In this document: one piece after another, positions 46,530 through 55,852 of the stretch
How the letters are laid out: every line of letters begins with the position of its first letter
How positions within the stretch are numbered: position 1 is the first letter of the stretch
From: an uncultured Bacteroidales bacterium
GTDB lineage: Bacteria > Bacteroidota > Bacteroidia > Bacteroidales > Muribaculaceae
NCBI GenBank assembly: GCA_949285735.1
Contig: CASEAQ010000008.1
Coordinates: forward strand, 1 to 64,000
Length of the DNA: 64,000 bases
Reading direction: 5' to 3'
Position numbers and translations under genes: made by a program
The notes under the pieces: model-generated
Told to the model about the DNA's origin: nothing
What the model saw: only the letters and a program-made list of their open reading frames with translations
Databases searched by the model: none

Positions 46530-47306
46530 CTATATCAATTCGGATATTGCCGAAATAGCCGAATGGGCGGTCTGGTCGGCACGGCACGGAACAACCGTGG
46601 CATACCCCCGTTGCAACCAATACAAATCTTGCTGGTCGTTGTCGGGTTCCGACGGAACATAATTGCCCGTGAGCCAATAATACTTGCGCCCGTGTGGGTC
46701 GATGCGGCAATCATACTCCTCGGTCCAACGCCCAGGAGCTGCAGCCACCACTTTCACACCCTCCACCTGCCGGCACTTGGGTATATTCACATTATAGCAT
46801 ACATCGGTGGGCAGCTTGCCTGCAACGGCAAGCTCTATCATGCGCCTCACCACTGGTTCACACGACGAGAAGTCGGGGTGGGCGGTATATTCGCCATACG
46901 AGAAACCGATGCTCGGCACTCCGAGGAACGAACCCTCGAATACCACCCCCATAGTTCCCGAATAAATCGCGCTGTTGCCCGAATTATAGCCGTGATTTAT
47001 ACCCGACAACACAATGTCGGGGCGGCGAGGCATCAAGTTACTCACCGCAAGTTTCATGCTATCGACTGGCGTACCGCTGACGTGGTAGGCTGTAAGCCCC
47101 TCTTCCTCGGCAAACAATGTGGCGTGCAGCGGCACATCGACAGTCAATGCCGACGACTTGCCCGACTGGTGGGTACTTGGCGAAGAGATGAACACTTCAC
47201 CATATTGCCGGGCTATGCCAACAAGGAATTTCAACCCGTCGGCTTGATAGCCGTCGTCGTTACCGATGAATATCAGAGGCTTGCGTTGTGGTTCTTCTGT
47301 TGCCAT
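46530..47306 (-). CDS. surE: 5'/3'-nucleotidase SurE
   Basis: 258 residues. The metal-binding Asp17-Asp18 pair is in IGNDDGYQADG; SPSTHQSGKSSALT, HVSGTPVDSMKLAV and LSGINHGYNSGNSAIYSGTMG complete the SurE signature. It dephosphorylates nucleoside 5'- and 3'-monophosphates in the cytoplasm. It starts ten bases after mltD on the same strand and is the last gene of the run. Confidence 0.95.
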   Translation of the reverse strand: MATEEPQRKPLIFIGNDDGYQADGLKFLVGIARQYGEVFISSPSTHQSGKSSALTVDVPLHATLFAEEEGLTAYHVSGTPVDSMKLAVSNLMPRRPDIVLSGINHGYNSGNSAIYSGTMGVVFEGSFLGVPSIGFSYGEYTAHPDFSSCEPVVRRMIELAVAGKLPTDVCYNVNIPKCRQVEGVKVVAAAPGRWTEEYDCRIDPHGRKYYWLTGNYVPSEPDNDQQDLYWLQRGYATVVPCRADQTAHSAISAISELI

Positions 47307-47316
47307 CTATGTAGTC

Positions 47317-48873
47317 TTATTTTATAGGAATAAGTAATGTTTGTCCGGCACGGATACGGCTACCACGTATGCCATTGGCACGGCGAATGTCAGCCACCGT
47401 CACGCCACGGTATAACATGGCTATGCCCGACAATGTTTCGCCTGATTTCACCTTATGCTTACGGGTTGCTTGGGTTGACTTCTTCTTTGTCGATGAAGAT
47501 TTTTTCTTCGCCGATGCCGATGCAAGTTGTTGCTGGTCGTCGTTGCCGCCATTGTTGTCTTTCACTCTCACTCGCTGGTATGAGCTTATTTTCAACAACT
47601 GTCCGCGCTGTATGCCGTCGCCGCGCAATCCGTTAGCCCTCTTTATGCTGCTCACCGTCACTCCATACTTGCGGGCAATCACCGACAGCGACTCACCACG
47701 GCGCACCTTGTGATACTTGGTAACGAGCTTGCGCTCATAGCTTCCGTTGCCCGAATTGTCGTCATAATCGACAGGATTGACAACACCGCGCAAGGCATAC
47801 TTGTTGCTGTCGTAGGCGAGGATGCTGTCTTCGCTCATTATGTAGCTATACACCTGCTGCGACGGGAGTATTAGCTTGTAGGGATGCACGTTGCCCGGGA
47901 TTATATCCTTGCGATACTGCGGATTGAGCACACGAATCTCGTCAACAGGCATATTGAGTACAGCCGAAATCTGCTTGAAGTGTACGCGGCGGTCGATGCT
48001 CACGGTGTCGGTGATGAGCGGCTTCTTCGCAAGCCCCGGGCTGATGCCGTGGCACTTGAAGTAGGTCATCACATAGTTGGCGGCGATGAAAGCCGGCACA
48101 TATCCGCGAGTTTCGCGCGGCAAATAATAGTATATCTCCCAAAAGTCCTTTTTACCAGTGTCGCCGCTATCGGCATTGGCACGTCGCAACGCCTTGTTCA
48201 CGTTGCCCGGACCGCAGTTGTAGGCGGCAATGGCAAGCGACCAGTCGCCATATATGCCATAAAGCTCCTTGAGGTAGCGGGCTGCCATCTCCGACGAGCG
48301 GTATGGGTCGCGGCGTTCGTCAACCAGCGTGTTCACTTCCATCCCCAGCCCCTTGGCAGTGCCTATCATGAATTGCCAAAGCCCCGTGGCACCGGCGCGC
48401 GACACAGCCACAGGATTGAGAGCCGACTCTATCACAGGCAAATACTTCAGTTCGAGCGGCATTCCCTCCTGTTCAAGAGCTTGCTCGAATATGGGCATGT
48501 AATACATGCTCATGCCAAGCATCGTCTCGACAAGCTCGCGGCGACGTGTAATATACATTTCTATATAGCTGCGCACGATGGGGTTGAATGGCATTTCAAT
48601 CTCGGTGGGCAACGCCTTGAGCCGTTCGATGAACACTTCGTCGGAAGTGTTGTCGGCGACAATGTCCTCAACCTCGGCATCGAGAGCCGTATAATTGCGT
48701 ATATACCAGTTCTCGCGCATCTCGCGAGTGTCGGTCTCGAAACTTTCGGGAAACACTATTGCAGTGTCCGATATAGTTTCCTTTATGGTGAGTATCGTTG
48801 GTGCCGGAGCCGCCCAAGCTGCCATACACGCCCCGGCAGCGACAATCGATGACAATATAATCTGAAGTTTCAT
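47317..48873 (-). CDS. mltD: Membrane-bound lytic murein transglycosylase D-like, with LysM domains
   Basis: 518 residues with a signal peptide (about 1-21). The transglycosylase (SLT) domain spans about 110-265: the catalytic Glu is in YLPVIESALNPVAVS, followed by GATGLWQFMIGTAKGLG and YNCGPGNVNKALRRA. Two LysM repeats bind the wall (about 385-430, VRRGESLSVIARKYGVT; about 470-515, VKSGETLSGIAMLYRGVT). A Lys/Ser-rich linker joins them. It cleaves peptidoglycan to anhydro-muropeptides. The order parA-parB-DUF5683-mltD is a conserved neighbourhood in Bacteroidales. Confidence 0.93.
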   Translation of the reverse strand: MKLQIILSSIVAAGACMAAWAAPAPTILTIKETISDTAIVFPESFETDTREMRENWYIRNYTALDAEVEDIVADNTSDEVFIERLKALPTEIEMPFNPIVRSYIEMYITRRRELVETMLGMSMYYMPIFEQALEQEGMPLELKYLPVIESALNPVAVSRAGATGLWQFMIGTAKGLGMEVNTLVDERRDPYRSSEMAARYLKELYGIYGDWSLAIAAYNCGPGNVNKALRRANADSGDTGKKDFWEIYYYLPRETRGYVPAFIAANYVMTYFKCHGISPGLAKKPLITDTVSIDRRVHFKQISAVLNMPVDEIRVLNPQYRKDIIPGNVHPYKLILPSQQVYSYIMSEDSILAYDSNKYALRGVVNPVDYDDNSGNGSYERKLVTKYHKVRRGESLSVIARKYGVTVSSIKRANGLRGDGIQRGQLLKISSYQRVRVKDNNGGNDDQQQLASASAKKKSSSTKKKSTQATRKHKVKSGETLSGIAMLYRGVTVADIRRANGIRGSRIRAGQTLLIPIK

Positions 48874-48953
48874 AATCTTTATATTTTGTATATAGTCGGA
48901 TTTTCCTAATTAGCTATTATGAGTATAAACCATGCCGCTCTCACCGCCCATCG

Positions 48954-49844
48954 TCAGAAGTCGATTATGAGCGAACCTCCAAGTGCCGGCCAGCGGCTGA
49001 AGGGAGAGTTATCGACCAACGTAGGCCTGAACTTCACCGATACCGACGACAAGTCGGGCGACACGTTGAAGTTGGATAGCGACGCGTCAACATAGGCATC
49101 GATGATACATATCACATACACGCCCACCATCAATATGATACACAAATCGCGGTAGCGGCGGTAATAGTTGCGTCGCGACTGCAATGTACGTTCGAGCCAA
49201 TCCATGTCAAGGTCGGCTTCGGTCACGGTCGATGGGTAGAAGTCCATGTAACTGTGCGTGTCGGGGTCACTGTCGGTAATGTCACGGTATGCTTGTGAAT
49301 AGTCCTGGAGCATCTGGTTGTTCCACGACGTAGCATAAGCCAAGCCGGCATATCCGCCGGCGATTATCGGCAATTTCCAATAACGGCGGTTGTAAATCTG
49401 CCCCAAGCCGGGGAAAAGTACCGACAACCACACGGCACGCGTGGGGTCGGGATTGAACTCGCGCACCTTGCCATAAGTGACACGGTCGATTGAATCCTTC
49501 CTTATCGAGTCGTTCACAAACTTGATGCGCTCGGCGAGCAACGCCTCGGCGATGCTGTCGGCTTGCGACACCTGCACGGTGTCAACCGTCAAGTCGGCAA
49601 TGCTGATGCTGTCGCTCACAACCGCCTCTCCTTCCTCGTCGAGAGTGACACGCACACGGTCACCAGGCAATCGCGCCGGCACATCAACGGGCAACTCGGG
49701 CAATGAGTCGGTTGGCAGCGCAGCAGTCATCTGCGCCAACAGATGCGCATCGGCAAATGCCTGAAAGGGTATGATAAACACGCTGCACAACACGACGGCT
49801 ATGCACTGGTAAAATCTTTCCCTTGACCTGAAATCAAATTTCAC
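48954..49844 (-). CDS. DUF5683 domain-containing protein
   Basis: 296 residues. An N-terminal hydrophobic segment (about 13-32) is followed by a Ser/Asp-rich region. The DUF5683 core begins at AVWLSVLFPGLGQIYNRRYWK (about 138) with further membrane segments (IIAGGYAGLAYATSW and DLCIILMVGVYVICIIDAYVDA). It is an integral or envelope-associated protein of unknown function. Position between parB and mltD hints at a link between chromosome segregation and wall work, which is inference. Confidence 0.88.
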   Translation of the reverse strand: MKFDFRSRERFYQCIAVVLCSVFIIPFQAFADAHLLAQMTAALPTDSLPELPVDVPARLPGDRVRVTLDEEGEAVVSDSISIADLTVDTVQVSQADSIAEALLAERIKFVNDSIRKDSIDRVTYGKVREFNPDPTRAVWLSVLFPGLGQIYNRRYWKLPIIAGGYAGLAYATSWNNQMLQDYSQAYRDITDSDPDTHSYMDFYPSTVTEADLDMDWLERTLQSRRNYYRRYRDLCIILMVGVYVICIIDAYVDASLSNFNVSPDLSSVSVKFRPTLVDNSPFSRWPALGGSLIIDF

Positions 49845-49877
49845 TTTCTACAGTTTCTGGATTTGCTGCTTGCAAAT

Positions 49878-50783
49878 TTACTGCAAATTTTGCAAATCTT
49901 CATTCTTTAATTGGTCAAAGATGCTAATTAATCGCTCAAGTTCCTCCTCATTCTTGAACGGGAAAGTTATTTTTCCCTTTCCTGCCGCGTCGCAACTAAA
50001 CTTCACATCGGTGCGGAAAGTCGATGACAGGTGCTTCTTGAGTATGTCATAGTCTTTGGCAGTCAACCGTTTCGCAACGGGCTGGTTCTGTTCGGCTTCG
50101 GCTTCCCCTTTCTCGTTGTATTGCTTGGCAAGCATCTCCACTTGGCGCACCGACAAGCCTTTCTTTAACGTTTCGTTATAAAGTTTTAACTGCAACGACG
50201 GTTTCTCGACGGCAAGCAACGCCCGTGCATGCCCCATGTCAATCATGCGGTCGCGCAGCCCGAGCTGCACCTCGGCTGGCAACTTCAGCAGGCGCAGGAA
50301 GTTGGCAACGGTGGTGCGTTTCTTGCCTATGCGCTCGCTCAGCCGCTCTTGCGTGAGGGCATACTGGTCGATGAGCTTCTTGAACGTCAACGCTATTTCT
50401 ATGGCATTCAAGTCCTCGCGCTGTATGTTCTCGATGAGAGCCATCTCGGTCATTTCCGAGTCGTTGGCTGTGCGCACGTATGCTGGCACCGACGCGAGCC
50501 CGGCGAGCTTGGCGGCACGGAAACGGCGCTCACCCGATATAATCTGGTAGCTGTCGCCACCGACGTTGCGCAACGTCAGCGGCTGTATGATGCCCAACTC
50601 GCGTATCGACATGGCAAGCTCTTCGAGCGACTCCTCGTCGAACGTGCTACGAGGCTGGTCGGGGTTGGGAGATATTTGCTCGATTGGTATTTCATTGATT
50701 GCCGACGAGCCGCTCGTCTGTATGTCGTCCATCGAGATGAGCGAGTCGAGACCGCGGCCCAATGCTGCACGTTTCATTGACAT
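49878..50783 (-). CDS. parB: ParB/Spo0J family chromosome-partitioning protein
   Basis: 301 residues. The N-terminal ParB/CTPase domain contains ISPNPDQPRSTFDEESLEELA and ISGERRFRAAKLAG. A helix-turn-helix domain for parS binding follows (ALTQERLSERIGKKRTTVANFLRLLKLP). A C-terminal dimerisation region ends near 301. It lies 54 bases after parA. I did not find a canonical parS palindrome nearby. Confidence 0.95.
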   Translation of the reverse strand: MSMKRAALGRGLDSLISMDDIQTSGSSAINEIPIEQISPNPDQPRSTFDEESLEELAMSIRELGIIQPLTLRNVGGDSYQIISGERRFRAAKLAGLASVPAYVRTANDSEMTEMALIENIQREDLNAIEIALTFKKLIDQYALTQERLSERIGKKRTTVANFLRLLKLPAEVQLGLRDRMIDMGHARALLAVEKPSLQLKLYNETLKKGLSVRQVEMLAKQYNEKGEAEAEQNQPVAKRLTAKDYDILKKHLSSTFRTDVKFSCDAAGKGKITFPFKNEEELERLISIFDQLKNEDLQNLQ

Positions 50784-50837
50784 AATTCCTAATGTTTTCC
50801 TCCGTAATTATAGTTTATGTGTATGGGATTGGGGGGG

Positions 50838-51617
50838 TTACGCCGACTGGCGGATGTGTGGTTTTGAAATAAGCTCCTGCGCAAGCTGCAAGTGGCTGGT
50901 AGCCCCGCGGCTCTCAGCGTCATACAATATTGCCGGCAACCCGTGGCTCGGTGCCTCGCTCAGCCTTATGTTGCGCGGAATCACCGTGTTGAACACCATG
51001 TCGCCGAAGTGGCTCTTCAGCTCCTCATATATTTGATTGGCAAGGCGCAGGCGCGCGTCATACATCGTGAGCAGGAAGCCCTCGATGGCAAGCGACGGGT
51101 TCAACTTCGACTTGATGATGCGTATCGTGTTGAGCAGCTTGCTGATGCCCTCCAATGCAAAATACTCTGCCTGCACGGGGATAATCACCGAGTCGGCGGC
51201 AGTGAGGGCGTTGACAGTGATAAGCCCCAACGACGGGCTGCAGTCGATGAGGATAAAGTCGTAGTCGTTCTTCACCGGGGCGAGCATGTTGCGCATCACC
51301 CGCTCGCGGTTGGGCTTGTTGATAAGTTCCAGTTCTGCACCTACCAAGTCGATGCGCGACCCGACAAGCTCAAGGTTTTCGATGCAAGTCTTGGCTTGCG
51401 TTCCCTTAATTGGGTAATCATCAACAAGGCATTCATAAATCGAGGAAGTCATCGACTTAGGGTCTATGCCGAGCCCCGAGGTGGCATTTGCCTGCGGGTC
51501 GGCATCAATAATAAGCACTTTCTTGCCCTGCACGGCAAGCGACGAGGCGAGATTTATGGCAGTGGTTGTCTTTCCCACGCCTCCTTTTTGATTGGCTATT
51601 GAAATAATTTTACCCAT
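50838..51617 (-). CDS. parA: ParA/Soj family chromosome-partitioning ATPase
   Basis: 259 residues. The deviant Walker A motif is KGGVGKTT (Lys11, Lys16), Walker B is DFILIDCSPSLG, and IPVQAEYFALEGISKL follows. It forms the ATP-driven gradient that moves ParB-bound origins. First gene of a run with parB, the DUF5683 gene, mltD and surE. The 254-base region upstream has a dense set of DnaA-box-like sites. Confidence 0.96.
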   Translation of the reverse strand: MGKIISIANQKGGVGKTTTAINLASSLAVQGKKVLIIDADPQANATSGLGIDPKSMTSSIYECLVDDYPIKGTQAKTCIENLELVGSRIDLVGAELELINKPNRERVMRNMLAPVKNDYDFILIDCSPSLGLITVNALTAADSVIIPVQAEYFALEGISKLLNTIRIIKSKLNPSLAIEGFLLTMYDARLRLANQIYEELKSHFGDMVFNTVIPRNIRLSEAPSHGLPAILYDAESRGATSHLQLAQELISKPHIRQSA

Positions 51618-51695
51618 ATCAGAAATCGTTTTCTCGCTGCAAAGGAATCACTTTTTGCGCATATATCATTGTATTTCAATTGAAAAATTGCAAAA

Positions 51696-51764
51696 TTGTT
51701 GATAACTGGCTTTTTTTGTTAATAACTCGCCCCCGCCCCCAAAGTTATCAACAACTGTCAATAA
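51696..51764. other. Cluster of DnaA-box-like 9-mers beside parA
   Basis: Four 9-mers lie in 68 bp: TTATCAACA (51697-51705, minus), TTATTAACA (51717-51725, minus), TTATCAACA (51745-51753, plus) and TTATTGACA (51756-51764, minus). Each is one or two bases from TTATCCACA. The two identical ones sit in a 12-bp perfect inverted repeat (51696-51707, 51743-51754). An AT-rich stretch adjoins. It could be part of an origin or DnaA-controlled promoter, or simply the terminator of the res gene, since a T-rich run follows on the minus strand. Confidence 0.4.
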
Positions 51765-51871
51765 TCTCCACTCCAACCCGCACCGTGGTTTACAAAAAAG
51801 CTCACCGCACAACCGTCGAGCCTCACATTTGCGGTCAACCTACCGCCACTTATTCCTGTCCCGCTTGTTGT

Positions 51872-54800
51872 TCAATCCAAATTTCTCATCTCGTCAAGCA
51901 GATTCTGGTAACTATTTATTTGATGGTAACGCACGCGGCTGGTTGAAACGTTGTTGAACAACTTCTCGGCACATTCAATCTTGGCTTTTTCCACGCCGCG
52001 CAGCTCCATCGAGCCCATCGAGCCTTTGGTCTCGGCGATGAAGAAGATGTGCTTCACCGTGCCTTTGTTGAAAGCTATAGCCCAGTCGGGCGAATAGTTG
52101 CCCACAGGCGTAGGAATTTGGAACGCACGTGGCAGCTTGGCATATACGCACACCTCGGTTGCCCCGTCGAGGCTCCCGGCAAATTCGGTTTCGCCCTTGC
52201 TGTCGGGAAACACGTAGTCCATCACGTGCTTCTTCGCCAAGTAGGCTTTCTCAATGGGTTGCGTGTGCTTGTCGTGGGTGAAGATGGTGCTGTCGTAGGT
52301 CTCATCTATCTTGTCATAGCTGATGTGGTCAACTATCATCGTGGCTTTCTGCTCCTTGATGATGCCTATTGCCTTGCGGATAAACTCCTCGGGATTGTTG
52401 CGGAACATACCCAACTTGCCCGGGGCAATCCCTTTCAAGATAGCCACCACGGTGCGACGCGTGAGGGTTGCCCCTTTGGCTATCTCACCCACGAGGTCGT
52501 AACGCACCGTCGAGGTGCTTACCGTGCCTATCCGCTTGGTTGTAGTGCGCGTGTCGCCAAACTGGTCGGCATCCTGCTGCACGCCCTCGGTCATTATATA
52601 TTTCAGTTCTGTCACGTGCAAGTCCTTGTCGATGGCTTCGATAGCCTTTTCAATAAGTTCGCCGCTGTCGTAATGCACGGTATAAACATATTTGTGGTTG
52701 ATGCTGTGCCACAACTCCTGAAACTCTTTCTTGGCAAAGTTCTCGTTCAGCTTGTTTTCGGGCGACCGCGTTTGGTTGCCGTCCTCTATCATCTCGCCGA
52801 GCAAGATGCTTTCGTCGAACGTGCTTTGCACAAGCGCATGGATGCCTTGCGACATGGGTTGCAACTTGCGAGGCAATGCCGCCAGGCAGTTGTCCTGCAA
52901 GTCATCCTTGTAGCATTGGGTTACCAAGCCCTTTTCATCAATGTATTCGTTGTCGTAGAGGTAGGCTTGAATAGATACTGCCTCCATGTCCGTGACAGTG
53001 TGCTTCGTGCCGTCGGCGAGCAGCAACGTCTTGCCCTTGAAGTAATCGACTGTGGCAAGTCTCGGACGTTCGCGCAGCGACTCGCGGGTCTTCGTCTGCA
53101 AGTCGTCAACAAAGGTGCTGTAACTTTCGTTGGCAATCACGGTCAGCTTGTTGACGTCGTGCACGCGGTCGCCAAGCGTTTCATAGTCCATACGGTTGCC
53201 CTCCTTGTCAACACACAGGCGCAGCCCGCGCCCCACTTCCTGCCGCTTGTTGACTTCGGAATTGGAGTGGCGCAGCATGCATATCTGGAACACATTGGGA
53301 TTATCCCACCCCTCGCGCAATGCCGAATGTGAAAATATGAAACGGGTAGGCTCGTCGAAGCTCAACAGGCGTTCCTTGTTTTTCAATATCAGGTCGTAAG
53401 CCGATATATCGTCCGAGAGGTCACTCTTCCGCCCCGTCTTGCTGTCGATGGCATGGCCGCTCTTCTTGTCGATAGAGAAATAGCCGTTGTGGATTTCCGG
53501 TGTCGGGAAGCGGCGCAGGTAGGCTTGATAGGCATCGTCAAACAGCGAAATGTTCTCGTTCAGCAGGTTGGTGTATTCCTCCTCGAAAATTTGCTGGAAC
53601 ACACCTTTCACCTCGTTGCCTTGCTCATCATAACACTTGTATTTCGCCACCTCGTCAATAAAGAACAGTGAAAGCGTCTTGATGCCTTTCTCAAACAGTT
53701 CGCGCTCCTTCTCGAAGTGGGAGCGTATGGTTTCGCGTATCTGAACACGCTGCAGGGCAAGTTCGCTCACGTCGCCCACCACTTCGCCCTTGCGCAGCGT
53801 CACGCCATTGAGAAATGTGACGGTGTTGCGAAACGGATTTATGTCGGAAATCACATAGCCCTTGTATTGGTTAAGGTCGGACACAACAAACAAGTCGTTG
53901 CCATAAGCCAGTTTCCTCGATTCGCGCCTTATGCCGTTGCCTCGCTTCACTTCAAGATCTATCCTCACCATAGGCGGCTTGGTTTTCGACAGAATGATGC
54001 TGTCGATATAGAGATAGGTGTTAGTGCCTTGCAAGTTCCTCAACTCAAAGCCTTTCACTTGTATGCGCTTCACGAGTTTCTTCTGGTAAGCGTCCAAAGC
54101 GTCGAGGGCATACACGGTGTTGTGCTTGGTCTTGTGCGTGGCAGAATAGTTGAGCACAAACAGCGGCGTGAATCGCCTTAGCCCCGTCTGCGTGGCGTCG
54201 CCCTCCATCTTTTGCGGCTCGTCCATGACGACGATGGGGCGGTTGGCTGCAATCACGTCTATCGGTCGCCGACTGCCGAAAGCGTCGCGCCTGTCGTATA
54301 TTATGCGGCTCTCCTTGCTCCGCCCTCCCTTCTTCAGCGAAGCGGCGAAAGCCTGGGTGTTGATTATCATCACGTTGATGCCGCCATCGCTCGAAAAGCT
54401 GTCCAAGCGGTTCAAGTTGCCGCTGTCATAGACAAAGTGGCGCGCCTTCTTGCCGTAATGCTCCATAAAGTGGTCTTCGAGCATGGCAAAACTCTTGCTC
54501 ACGCCTTCGCGAATGGCGATGCTCGGCACCACCACTATAAACTTGCTCCAGCCGTAACGCTTGTTAAGCTCAAACATCGTCTTGATGTAAACGTAGGTCT
54601 TGCCCGTACCAGTCTCCATCTCGATATCGAGGCTGCACGCTCCCAGCCCGTTGGTCGCCACAAGCGTGTCCGACAGCGGAATATTGCTCTCGCGCTGCAC
54701 CTTGCGTATGTTTTCCAACAGTTGCCTCGGGTCGAGTTCCACTTCGGCATTGCGGTAGCCTATTTCCTCAAAGGTGAGCTGCCCGCGCCCCTGGTCGAGG

Positions 54801-54901
54801 CGATAAGCAGCCGGGTCGCGCGACGGCTGTCCGGCAAACACGCCGACGGTGTTCTCCACCGCATCGGTCTGGTATTGCTGTATCTTGAATTGAAATTTCA
54901 T
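51872..54901 (-). CDS. res: Type III restriction-modification system, restriction subunit (Res)
   Basis: 1,009 residues. An SF2 helicase with Walker A ETGTGKTYVYIK (about 96-107), the DEAD-box variant MDEPQKM, and motif VI QEVGRGLRL. The C-terminal endonuclease has the PD-(D/E)XK signature SPDWAIAF (about 940) and FFIAETKG (about 956). The Res subunit works only with Mod: two head-to-head unmethylated sites trigger DNA cleavage after ATP-driven sliding. Mod is encoded upstream on the same strand, in the classical order, but is separated by ~950 bases that hold a small gene and palindromic copy B. The subunit looks intact. Confidence 0.95.
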   Translation of the reverse strand: MKFQFKIQQYQTDAVENTVGVFAGQPSRDPAAYRLDQGRGQLTFEEIGYRNAEVELDPRQLLENIRKVQRESNIPLSDTLVATNGLGACSLDIEMETGTGKTYVYIKTMFELNKRYGWSKFIVVVPSIAIREGVSKSFAMLEDHFMEHYGKKARHFVYDSGNLNRLDSFSSDGGINVMIINTQAFAASLKKGGRSKESRIIYDRRDAFGSRRPIDVIAANRPIVVMDEPQKMEGDATQTGLRRFTPLFVLNYSATHKTKHNTVYALDALDAYQKKLVKRIQVKGFELRNLQGTNTYLYIDSIILSKTKPPMVRIDLEVKRGNGIRRESRKLAYGNDLFVVSDLNQYKGYVISDINPFRNTVTFLNGVTLRKGEVVGDVSELALQRVQIRETIRSHFEKERELFEKGIKTLSLFFIDEVAKYKCYDEQGNEVKGVFQQIFEEEYTNLLNENISLFDDAYQAYLRRFPTPEIHNGYFSIDKKSGHAIDSKTGRKSDLSDDISAYDLILKNKERLLSFDEPTRFIFSHSALREGWDNPNVFQICMLRHSNSEVNKRQEVGRGLRLCVDKEGNRMDYETLGDRVHDVNKLTVIANESYSTFVDDLQTKTRESLRERPRLATVDYFKGKTLLLADGTKHTVTDMEAVSIQAYLYDNEYIDEKGLVTQCYKDDLQDNCLAALPRKLQPMSQGIHALVQSTFDESILLGEMIEDGNQTRSPENKLNENFAKKEFQELWHSINHKYVYTVHYDSGELIEKAIEAIDKDLHVTELKYIMTEGVQQDADQFGDTRTTTKRIGTVSTSTVRYDLVGEIAKGATLTRRTVVAILKGIAPGKLGMFRNNPEEFIRKAIGIIKEQKATMIVDHISYDKIDETYDSTIFTHDKHTQPIEKAYLAKKHVMDYVFPDSKGETEFAGSLDGATEVCVYAKLPRAFQIPTPVGNYSPDWAIAFNKGTVKHIFFIAETKGSMGSMELRGVEKAKIECAEKLFNNVSTSRVRYHQINSYQNLLDEMRNLD

Positions 54902-54987
54902 TTTCTGCTACTATATGTTGCTTAGCAATAGATATTGTTTTTTACAATTTTCACGAAAGACTTTCCCTGTCCGTAAATTTCACATAA

Positions 54988-55045
54988 AAAATATGCCGCT
55001 CCCTTTTGTTTCGTGCGAAAATATACCGCCGTAAAATATACCGCC
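54988..55045. repeat. Three short direct repeats upstream of res
   Basis: AAAATATACCGCC occurs at 55018-55030 and 55033-55045, and a variant AAAATATGCCGCT at 54988-55000. The spacing is 15 and 30 bases, a multiple of the same unit. On the minus strand each repeat contains a TATATTTT or CATATTTT -7-like core. They sit 87-144 bases before the res start and look like operator sites or repeated promoter cores. Confidence 0.5.
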
Positions 55046-55193
55046 ATATATTTTCACCCATCTCTTGCAAAGATTCCAAAACTACCCGCTGCTATATATA
55101 GTGATATGATACCACTTTACACTGCAATTGCAGACAGCTTTATTGAGATATTGCGGCTTTCTCTGCCACCGAAACGCAACTTTTTCATTTAAA

Positions 55194-55499
55194 GGGCGGC
55201 GAAGCCGTCCAACTATGCATTAACCGCGTGGTGACGCAGCCCTTTAGGGCAAGGAACCCGCGGAACGAAGCCCCCACTCAACAGGGCCTCGAAGAGGTCC
55301 AACGTGTCGCTTATGGTAATACTTAACATTTAGTACAGTGAACATGTTCATTCTTTCTTCCTCAAAAAATTACAATAGTGCTCCGTTGGACCTCTTCGAG
55401 GCCCCAAACTGGGTGGGGTGACGTTCCGCCGGTTCCTTGCCCACTGCGTAGGGCTGCGTCACCGGCGGTTACCAAAAAGTTGGACGGCTTCGCCGCCCC
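55194..55499. repeat. Palindromic intergenic element, copy B
   Basis: About 306 bp, the best preserved copy. The outer 20-bp arms (55194-55213 and 55479-55499) are perfect complements. The middle arms share GGTGACGCAGCCC and GGGCAAGGAACC. The inner 21-bp arms (55284-55304 and 55384-55404) are perfect and hold GGCCTCGAAGAGGTCCAAC. The apical spacer is 79 nt. It lies between the 71-residue gene and res. Confidence 0.8.
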
Positions 55500-55566
55500 C
55501 TGTGCCATCGTATTCCATAACACACCATCATCACACTTTGCCACCACTATCATTTCAGGTAAACGC

Positions 55567-55782
55567 TTATTCTCTGTCATAGATAAGTGCATTTATTTTG
55601 TCACCCCATTTCTCTTGTTTTGCTGCAATATCCTGCTGCATACGAGTCCAACATTCTTCCGTGGCCTTGCGGTTGCTTTCTCTTGCTTCCTCTGCCACTT
55701 CTTTCATAATTTGTTCCAGCATTTCGTCGGTGGGTTCTTGTTCCGGGCTGAAACGATATGCGTTTAGTTCTTTTTCCGACAT
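55567..55782 (-). CDS. Small acidic helical protein of unknown function
   Basis: 71 residues, MSEKELNAYRF start, very rich in Glu, Lys and Ala and predicted helical (EMLEQIMKEVAEEARESNRKATEE). No known domain recognised. It begins 70 bases after the mod stop on the same strand, so it may be the third gene of an orf124-mod-orf71 transcript. Such short partners in restriction loci sometimes act as regulators or anti-restriction factors, but nothing in the sequence proves that. Confidence 0.6.
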   Translation of the reverse strand: MSEKELNAYRFSPEQEPTDEMLEQIMKEVAEEARESNRKATEECWTRMQQDIAAKQEKWGDKINALIYDRE

Positions 55783-55852
55783 TTTCCTATTGTAGCTTGT
55801 TATACTTACAAAGTATACGCAATCCGTTTGATATACAGACTTTCGCGTGCCG

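Noticed and set aside
50838..51871. parS site near parAB
   Set aside because: I looked for a palindrome like TGTTCCACGTGGAACA and did not find one; the inverted repeat there resembles DnaA boxes instead.
55362..55767. Small open frames inside palindromic copy B (and similar ones in copies A and C)
   Set aside because: The frames share words such as AAKPSN only because the DNA repeats are alike; copy A breaks the frame, and the changes keep base pairing rather than protein sequence.
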